Below are positions 1-5,245 of a DNA stretch of 5,245 bases, in pieces. The notes beneath the pieces are model-generated. The model made no database searches. It was not told the origin of the DNA and saw only the letters and a list, made by a program, of their open reading frames with translations. The DNA comes from Candidatus Omnitrophota bacterium. GTDB lineage: Bacteria > Omnitrophota > Gorgyraeia > Zapsychrales > Fredricksoniimonadaceae. Every line of letters starts with the position of its first letter. Position 1 is the stretch's first letter. Where the stretch lies: the NCBI GenBank assembly GCA_016206745.1, contig JACQQW010000269.1, positions 1 to 5,245 on the forward strand, written 5' to 3'. Both the position numbers and the translations under genes were made by a program.

Positions 1-2
1 TA

Positions 3-3000
3 AAGGATTTCCTTGGGCGCGAAGAGGACTATCTTAGCGACTATGAATTGCACGCGGGCAATGGCCTGGTCCAAGTTGGCGATATTATCAGCAAAGGCCA
101 GTTGGATGAATTCCTGGCCGAGCGCATGCACGCCCCGCCGGATCTTCAAGACATCTTGAAGGACATTCGCAAAGATTGGTCCGCGTCCTTGCGCCATGGA
201 AAGCTCCAGGCCGTCATAAATTTCCTGAAACAGAAACTTCCCGCTGAAAACCGTCAAATCACCCTGTCCTTGCTGGTCTTCGCTTTTGGCCTTGGCTATT
301 CCGCCGCGCCGGAATCCAGGTCCGGTGAATATAAATCCTACCTGAAAAATTTGGCCCCGGCCTTAAGGATTGGGGTGGGCAATGATGTATTTGATTTAAT
401 CGATAATCTGGCATTAAGAAAAGACCTTCAACAGGAATACAAGGACGGGATGGCGGATGACGGGCTTCCCTCTTTGCTGGAACTGGGCCTGATTCTAAAG
501 AGCATCGAGTCGCGGCAAGGGCCGTTTGCCGCGTACGCGCCGGAAAAACTTAAACAGATGGAAGATGCCTATAAAGCTTTACAGGAAGGCCGCATGTTGC
601 AAATGCAGGCGAAATTATTCCAGGCCTATAAGAGCTACGCGGCCTTTGTGCAGGCAAATCTAAAGGGCATTGATCTCAAAGTGTTTTATGGCGGCGACAT
701 GACATCGCTGTTTATTTCCGCAGGGATGATTTTATTCAACTTTGTATTGCCCAGAATTCTTCCCGGCACAGTCAAGGAAGAAAAGTTAAGGCCCGCCATG
801 TTGCGGGGAGAGCAGGCGCTCACCAGTATGGCCATGTCCATTGGCCGGCCGGAATTAAAGGGCGAAGCCAGGGCCGTCGTGGAAGGCAGGCAGTATATAA
901 ACACGTCCGCCGGGGTTATAACTGTCATGCCATTTACATCCAGGCCCCCGGCCTCCAGCCAGGAACAAGGTTCCAGCGCGATCGGCGGCACCATATTCGA
1001 GAATGAAAATGCCAAGATCGTGGTCAGCCAGGGGAATTTGGCTTCGGGCGAGGGCGCGCGGTCCCAGTATGGCCTGCGCACCGTACAGCCGCTGGGCGAA
1101 TGGGAACACGTTGGCGAGAACCAGCTAAAGGACAGCGCTTCTTTATATGGGTTGTATTTCAGCCAGTTCAACAGCCCCAATGTTGGCCTGCGCTTAAATA
1201 CGCCGCAGGAACAGATCATTGGTGTCGGCAGCAACCAGGAATGGGGCATCAATGGCCTGCGGGCCAATGAGGAAATCAAGGTCATTACCGGCCAGGACGG
1301 CAAACCCAGGGTCTTTATCGCGCTGGGCGCGCAAAATACCAAGGAAAACGGGGTCTGGAAGCAGGGCGATTTGGCCGCGGCGGGCATTGAGTTAAGCGAG
1401 CATGAGATGAGCTTCTTTATGGGCGGGCGCAAGGTCTTTTCCCAGGGGCCGTATCAAGGCACCGTCACCATCAGCTATCAGGATAAAAGGTCCGGGCAGC
1501 ATATCAATGTCGATGGCAAGGACAAGACCCAAAAGAACGAGGACCGTACGCTTACCCTCGATTATGCCCAGCAATTGGGCGGCGGCTGGGTGATCCGGAG
1601 CACCGCTTCTTTGATTAATGGGAGCAATGCGGGGCAGTTTAATCCGTCATTGACGGGCAAGGACAATGGCCAGCAATTCCTGATCACCTTTGAAACCACC
1701 AACCGGGTGGCGAATTTGCTGGATGTGGGCGCTGGTATTGAATTGACCACTGCCAAGGGCCAAAAGGCGCACATTAATCCGTATTTGACTACGGCCCTGG
1801 GCACGGCATTGGGCATCAAGGCCTTGCGCGTCCAGGCCGGTTATGACACCACCGGACATAAGCCGACGTTCAAAGCGTTTTGGCAGGAGTCATTTACCAA
1901 ACAAGACCTCAACCCCTACGCGGGCATACAAAGCTTGGGCAATGGCGGCTTTGAGGCCCTGATAGGGGCAAGGCACAATAACAGCGCCGACAGCAGTTAT
2001 ATGGAAGGCTTTTTGAATGCGCAGCAGAACGGCCATACAGTCAATGGCGCGTTCAATGCCGCCCTGGGCAATGAGTCCTTCAATTTCGGCGGGGCCGTGG
2101 ATTTCAGCGGGTCTTCCACCTTGCAAGCGCGCTGGTCTCCATTCGCGGAAAGGAATTACCATCAATACACCGCCGAAGTCAGGCCTTACAGCGAGAGGTT
2201 CTTGGCGCAAGGCAATATTCAATTGCTCACGGACACGGCCCAGCGGGAATTTGTGGATCGCCTTGCTGATGTTCTGCACCAGGCGTTTGATACGAATATT
2301 ACAGACAGGCCCGATTCCGGGTTGAGAAAGAATTTGAAAACCTTAGGCGTGCCCGAGGACCGCATGCCGTTCTTCTTCCGGGCGCGGTTTTTGTACGACG
2401 ATACTTTGGCCCGGAAAGGGATGTTTGCCTCCTTCAATGATTTGATCGCGGCCCTGGTTGAAATCAAGGGTCTGCGCAAGGGCGAATATTTGGTCTCAAA
2501 TTATTTAGGGTACAGTGGAGAACGGGCCGGCCATGTCAATATCGCCAAAGCCATTGATTTTTGGGAATTGCTGTATTGGGCCATGGCCAGAAAATCCGGC
2601 CAGACTTTGGGGGCCATCACTGAACGGCTCAGCCAATTCGTCCAGATGAGAAACGGCGTGGCCGCTTTGGCGGGTAAAGAGGGCGCGTTTGACCCCGCTG
2701 ACGCCGCAGTCGCGGGGCTGCTGCATTTCTTCACCGATAAATTCAAGGGTAATGCCGGTAAGGCGCTTAATTGGCTGCAAAACGCCAACAAGGATTATTA
2801 CGGGTATTTACGTAAATTAGCGGACAGGGACTTCAAAATCGTTGAGCAGGACGGCATGGCGTTTTTATTGTCCTGGCTGGAAGAGTTCAGCCGCAGCGGC
2901 GGCAATGACCAGGAAACCCGCAAGGTGATGTTCCAATATGTCCAGGCCATTGTGGATGGACGCGATGAATTCAAGCACCGCGCTTCCCTGCCGTTAGACC

Positions 3001-5245
3001 GGTTGACGCCCCAGGCCCTGGCCGAGGTAATGGACTTGGCCCGCAGGCTGCACAAATCCCATTTGGTCAGGGACAGTGAAAACGAGCAAAATACCCGGTC
3101 CATTTACTATGAGCCAGGGGCGTACAGCGACGGGGAAGTCAGGGAAATTGCCCGGCTCTATTTTGGCTTGCCCAAGACTTTGCCGGAAGACCTGCATTTT
3201 GAGTTGGCGCGTAATTTAGTGGAACTGGCCCAAAGCCAGCAGGATTTCCGGGGTAAATTGGACATTAAGGTTTTAAATGCCGCAGTGCAGGCCATTAATG
3301 GCTCCGAGACGGTCCGCAATATCCTCGTCAAGACCGGGCGCGATGCTTCTGTGCAGGGCAAGGTCCTGGCGGCCTTTGTCCTGTACCAGTATTACGAACA
3401 GAATTTCACCGCCCTTTTAAGCAAGCAAATACCCATGGTTGTCAAAATCGTTATGGACCATATCAAGGTGGATTTTGCCGATATCATGGCCATACGGTCT
3501 TTGGTGTATTGGGCCAAGGTTGCCGCTGTCCTGGAAAAAGACGGTAAAGCGGACGTGTATAAAAGGATGGAACGCATGTTTGTCTTGACCCCGGGGCAAT
3601 TTACTTCGAGATTGTCCGCGGACCAGCCATTGCCGGACATCCTTTCAGGCAAAGGCGAGCAGGCGCTGGCCGATCCAAAGGTCAAAGCGGCTGTGGATCA
3701 AATCAAGGACCTGGTGGGCGGCATCTTAAGCGGCGGGCTGGTCAAGGTCAGCGCCGAGCAGAAGCGCGGCGTGGAGGCCAAGCTTAAGGGATTGCAGGTC
3801 CATCACAATGCCCAGGTCAATGGCGGCGCCAATTACGACGCGGACACGCAAAGCATTGTGTATTTAAATCCAAACGCGCCGGCGGCCCAAATCGTGGCGC
3901 ATGAAATGTTCGGGGTCCTGGGCGCTGACCACATATTTAACCGCGCCGCGGAACATTTGGCCGCCGACTATATCGAGCGCGGAAAAGTCGATTTTGGCGT
4001 CATCGATACGCCGCGGGTGCAGGCCCAATTGGCCGCGGAAGGGATTAAAGGCGTCACCGCCCAAACCTTCATCGCCCATTTGAGCAAACATTTGGGGACC
4101 CCGGGCCATGACCGTGAATTCACCGGACCAAAGGGCGATTCTCTGATGGCCATGCTCAGCAGCCCGCTGACCGCCGCGCCGGCCAAGGCCGCGGAAAAAT
4201 CTTTGGCCCAGCAGGCAAAGGCGCAAGACCCGCTGTTCGATAAGCTGGTCGCTTCACCGGTCTTTACGCAATTCTTCTTTAATGTGGCGCCGAATCAATG
4301 GGAAGGTCAATTCGGCAATAACCAGACGGCGGTTGATTTTGTCAAGGCCCAGGCCAATATTGTCCGCAGTGAATTTAGCGGCAATGACAGGGCATACCTT
4401 GACCAAGTTGATCGCATTGCCCGAATGCTTAAAGATGACGACAACCGCCCCAGCCATCCTTTGCGCGCGTTGCTTAAAGGTGGGCAGGAAATCGCGCGCC
4501 GTTTCGACAGTGCCGGTCTGGCGGAGACCATGAAAATTCTGGCCGAATTTGCCGAGCGATCCATTTCCGCCGGATCTTTCGCCGGGATTCATACCAAAGG
4601 CAAAGTGATTAACGTGGACAGCGGGCAATTGGAAATGGTTGATACAATTGGGTCTTTTGAACTCATCGAGGCCCTGGACCGTGTTTTGCAAATTGTCCAG
4701 GCAGGGGGTTTGAGCGTGATCAATCAAGCGGCCGAATTTGGAACGGACAAATTCTACACGCCGGGTGATGACCGCACCGCCAAAGTCCGGGCGTTTTTGT
4801 TTGGCTTAGCCGACAGCGTTCATTCGTCGATACATACCCGTGGGAGCAATATCAACATTGACACAGCTAGGTTAAATGTGAATGCCATAACTCTTGATCC
4901 GGTTAAAAATACCGGTACTGCGATCGTCAATCAATTTAAGAATATTTTACAAATAAAGAACACGAGGCAGGGATTTTTCGATGCCATTGCCTCGTTGTAT
5001 GAACTCCAGGGAACAAAATTCGTTGGAACAGCCGGGGTGGTATCTGGAGGAGACGTAACCAAGTCCGCGGTCTTAAGGCAAATCCTCGCGAATGCCGTAG
5101 TAGATGTAGGCAAGACGCAGGTGATCCGGATCAACATTGATACGGCAGCGGAAGAGACGAAGACCGTGCCGATGGTGACGCTGCCTGATGTTATAAACGG
5201 GATCAACCAAGCGGTGGCGTTTAAGGCGGCGGGGATGATAGAGAA
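3..5245 (+). CDS. Giant multi-domain protein of unknown function, internal fragment (both ends missing)
   Basis: A single reading frame is open across the whole window: 1,747 codons plus two bases, with no stop. It runs off both edges, so no start codon, ribosome binding site or terminator can be chosen; internal ATG codons (for example at 123) have no reason to be preferred. Every other frame on either strand is broken into short pieces. Visible order: polar/helical residues 1-85, hydrophobic 86-102, charged helical 103-232, hydrophobic 234-249, beta-rich 297-728, helical 743-1250, a protease-like module with HEMFGVLGADH at 1300-1310, an Ala/Pro linker near 1388-1409, and alpha/beta repeats from about 1426 to the edge. 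No cysteine codon was read, which is typical of proteins outside the cytoplasm. I do not recognise a named family over the full length. An envelope or surface role is inferred; giant proteins of this style are known from Omnitrophota and other PVC bacteria. The frame is nearly certain, the function unknown. Confidence 0.95.
258..308 (+). other. Hydrophobic segment 1, candidate transmembrane helix (residues 86-102)
   Basis: The residues ITLSLLVFAFGLGYSAA form an uncharged run of 17 residues. Just upstream, residues 76-85 carry basic residues (FLKQKLPAENR), and downstream the chain becomes polar (PESRSGEYKS). By the positive-inside rule this would put the N-terminal side in the cytoplasm and the following residues outside. 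The small residues at the end (GYSAA) also resemble the end of a signal-anchor, but at least 85 residues precede it, so it is not a classical N-terminal signal peptide. The length is at the short end for a membrane helix; a buried core helix is the alternative. Confidence 0.5.
543..662 (+). other. Long amphipathic helix, possible coiled coil (residues 181-220)
   Basis: Residues 181-220 are rich in Lys, Glu, Gln, Met, Leu and Ala, without proline and with a single glycine. Hydrophobic residues (L183, M186, Y189, L192 and onward) recur every three to four positions, as expected for an amphipathic helix. It lies between the two hydrophobic segments, so if both span a membrane this helix would sit on the far side as a spacer. 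Assignment is by eye; no heptad score was computed. Confidence 0.45.
702..749 (+). other. Hydrophobic segment 2, candidate transmembrane helix (residues 234-249)
   Basis: The residues TSLFISAGMILFNFVL contain no charge and are followed by P250 and a basic stretch (R251, K258, K261, R263). It is preceded by the polar GGDM turn. With segment 1 it could form a helical hairpin in the inner membrane, with about 130 residues between the two on the periplasmic side. That topology would leave the following beta-rich region in the cytoplasm, which conflicts with a barrel-like nature, so at least one of the three calls may be wrong. At 16 residues the segment is short, so a buried or interfacial helix remains possible. 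Confidence 0.5.
891..1460 (+). other. Beta-rich region leading into the barrel-like domain (residues 297-486)
   Basis: After the charged helical stretch ending near residue 296, the chain changes to short beta-like strands separated by Gly/Asn/Asp/Pro turns. Examples are QYINTSAGVITV from residue 297, a Ser/Pro/Gln-rich flexible patch, YGLYF at 382-386, NVGLRLNT at 393-400, and the strand pair around IKVITGQDGKPRVFIALG, where a G-x-D-G-K-P turn links two strands. The composition (Gly, Asn, Gln, Ser, aromatics) fits an exported beta structure. The boundary with the next region is arbitrary. No family is recognised. Confidence 0.5.
1461..2186 (+). other. Barrel-like run of about 15 beta strands (residues 487-728)
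   Basis: Consecutive 6-12 residue stretches alternate polar and non-polar residues and are joined by short turns rich in Asn, Gly, Asp and Ser. Approximate strands: 487-492, 515-521, 529-538, 558-566, 572-583, 591-599, 608-615, 622-629, 637-645, 650-658, 665-674, 678-688, 692-701, 706-713 and 721-727. Representative strands are LDVGAGIELTT, LRVQAGYD, GFEALIGARHNN and FNFGGAVDFSG. The number, length and regular up-down rhythm resemble outer-membrane beta-barrels of Gram-negative envelopes, with small residues facing in and aromatic or aliphatic residues facing out. A membrane role would make this an anchor for the C-terminal part. Against it, the region sits inside a giant chain and downstream of two hydrophobic helix-like segments; a soluble beta-sandwich or beta-helix is possible. 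Strands were assigned by eye. Confidence 0.5.
2229..3770 (+). other. Long helical region of unknown function (residues about 743-1256)
   Basis: From T743 the chain turns abruptly from strands to helices and stays almost wholly helical for about 500 residues. It is rich in Ala, Leu, Lys, Asp, Glu and Gln with regularly spaced hydrophobics (for example REFVDRLADVLHQAF near 748, IDFWELLYWAMARKSG, and AFLLSWLEEFSR). Helices are separated by short Pro/Gly/Asp breaks such as LPEDLHF and LTPQALAEV. No transmembrane-length hydrophobic run was seen, so it should be soluble. The arrangement resembles an alpha-solenoid or stacked-helix spacer, but I could not define a repeat unit by eye. It connects the barrel-like region to the protease-like module. 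Confidence 0.55.
3780..4172 (+). other. Metzincin-like module with altered zinc signature (residues about 1260-1390)
   Basis: The module contains an Asn/Gly/Tyr-rich stretch (VNGGANYDADTQ), a hydrophobic strand (SIVYLNP, 1284-1290), and then a helix leading into HEMFGVLGADH at residues 1300-1310. H1300, E1301, G1307 and H1310 match the spacing of the metzincin consensus HExxHxxGxxH; position 5, normally the second zinc-binding histidine, is G1304. M1382 and M1384 in SLMAML, 72-74 residues after H1310, could stand for a Met-turn, but that is speculative. The strand-then-helix context before the HE motif is what metallopeptidases show. Without the second histidine the site would be an incomplete zinc ligand set, so the module may be a non-catalytic relative, use another ligand (nearby H1317 or a later histidine), or be a coincidence. 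No pro-domain or other family marker is seen. Confidence 0.4.
4164..4229 (+). other. Ala/Pro/Lys-rich interdomain linker (residues 1388-1409)
   Basis: The stretch beginning PLTAAPAKAAEKSLAQQAKA is low in complexity, dominated by Ala, Lys, Gln and Pro with no large hydrophobic core residues apart from scattered leucines. It separates the protease-like module from the repeat region and is probably a flexible or single-helix linker. Confidence 0.5.
4278..5245 (+). repeat. Divergent tandem alpha/beta protein repeats, IN[IV]D[ST] motif (residues 1426-1747, open at 3' edge)
   Basis: Three clear copies of a strand motif occur: INVDSG at 1536-1541, INIDTA at 1617-1622 and INIDTA at 1710-1715; a weaker fourth, FNVAPNQWE, starts at 1426. 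Copies two and three are each preceded by a near-identical hexapeptide at the same distance (IHTKG at 1529, IHTRG at 1610, both seven residues before the IN motif). The stretch before the third and fourth copies also matches: GTDKFYTPG followed by D-x-T, and GTKFVGTAG followed by DVT, each leading into a helix with VRAFLFGLADSV or LRQILANAVVDV. After each strand comes a second strand and then a helix (for example ITLDPV, VTLPDV). Spacings between copies are about 110, 81 and 93 residues. The DNA of the copies differs widely at synonymous sites, so the duplications are old. The last copy continues past the window edge. The fold and role are unknown. Confidence 0.6.

Noticed and set aside
686..1432. 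A 248-codon open frame on the minus strand
   Set aside because: It lies wholly opposite the giant + strand frame. Its translation is rich in Pro, Ser, Cys and Trp without domain character, as expected from the complement of GGC/GCC/CAG-rich codons. It is a shadow frame.
1890..2279. A 129-codon open frame on the minus strand with a plausible-looking sequence
   Set aside because: It is antisense to the strand-rich part of the main gene, has no independent context, and no matching break in the + strand frame. It is best explained by codon bias.
2017..2325. Short + strand open frames in other phases (2017-2325, 3901-4083, 4282-4533)
   Set aside because: Each overlaps the giant frame out of phase, has no sensible composition, and begins at an ATG without a separate upstream region.
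4254..4727. A 157-codon open frame on the minus strand
   Set aside because: It is antisense to the repeat region, where the + frame shows clear protein-level repeats; that conservation identifies the + frame as the coding one.
4858..4863. A TTGACA sequence resembling a -35 promoter box
   Set aside because: No -10-like hexamer lies 16-18 bases downstream, and the bases encode part of the conserved INIDTA repeat motif.
3..5245. Possible phage tape-measure, polyketide/peptide synthase, or RHS/toxin giant protein
   Set aside because: No synthase signature motifs, YD-type repeats, toxin-domain boundary or extended tape-measure coiled coil with repeated hydrophobic segments was seen. The beta-barrel-like region and absence of cysteine do not fit a synthase.

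Overview
This window is the interior of one very large protein-coding gene on the + strand. The frame whose codons begin at positions divisible by 3 stays open from position 3 to the last base: 1,747 sense codons and no in-frame stop, read by eye. Neither the start codon nor the stop codon lies in the window, so the protein is longer than 1,747 residues by an unknown amount at each end. There is no non-coding stretch, and I found no RNA gene, CRISPR array, insertion sequence, internal promoter or terminator. Residue n of the visible fragment starts at base 3n; all residue numbers below use that scheme and are not those of the full protein.

The organism looks bacterial, with moderate GC. Codon use favours GGC, GCC, CTG/TTG and ACC, and AGG is common for arginine. 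A giant, cysteine-free, multi-domain protein that I cannot place in a family fits the very large proteins reported from uncultivated PVC-superphylum bacteria, especially Omnitrophota (former OP3). That assignment is inference from style, not from a marker gene, and Planctomycetota, Elusimicrobiota and similar lineages cannot be excluded.

The fragment reads as a series of regions. Residues 1-85 are polar and probably helical. Residues 86-102 form a hydrophobic segment. Residues 103-232 are helical and charged. Residues 234-249 form a second hydrophobic segment followed by a basic stretch. About 297-486 are beta-rich. About 487-728 look like some fifteen consecutive beta strands joined by Asn/Gly/Asp turns, resembling an outer-membrane barrel or an exported beta domain. 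About 743-1250 are almost entirely helical. About 1260-1390 hold a module centred on HEMFGVLGADH, which is the metzincin zinc signature HExxHxxGxxH with its second histidine replaced by glycine. A short Ala/Pro/Lys-rich linker follows. About 1426-1747 hold divergent tandem alpha/beta repeats marked by IN[IV]D[ST].

I read no cysteine codon in the whole fragment. With the two hydrophobic segments and the barrel-like region, this points to an envelope or surface protein. A membrane-anchored or barrel-anchored polypeptide carrying a long helical stalk, a protease-like (possibly inactive) module and a repeat region is a reasonable working model, but no function can be assigned. Near the 3' end (from about base 4840) synonymous codon use changes noticeably within the repeat region, suggesting that this part has a different history.
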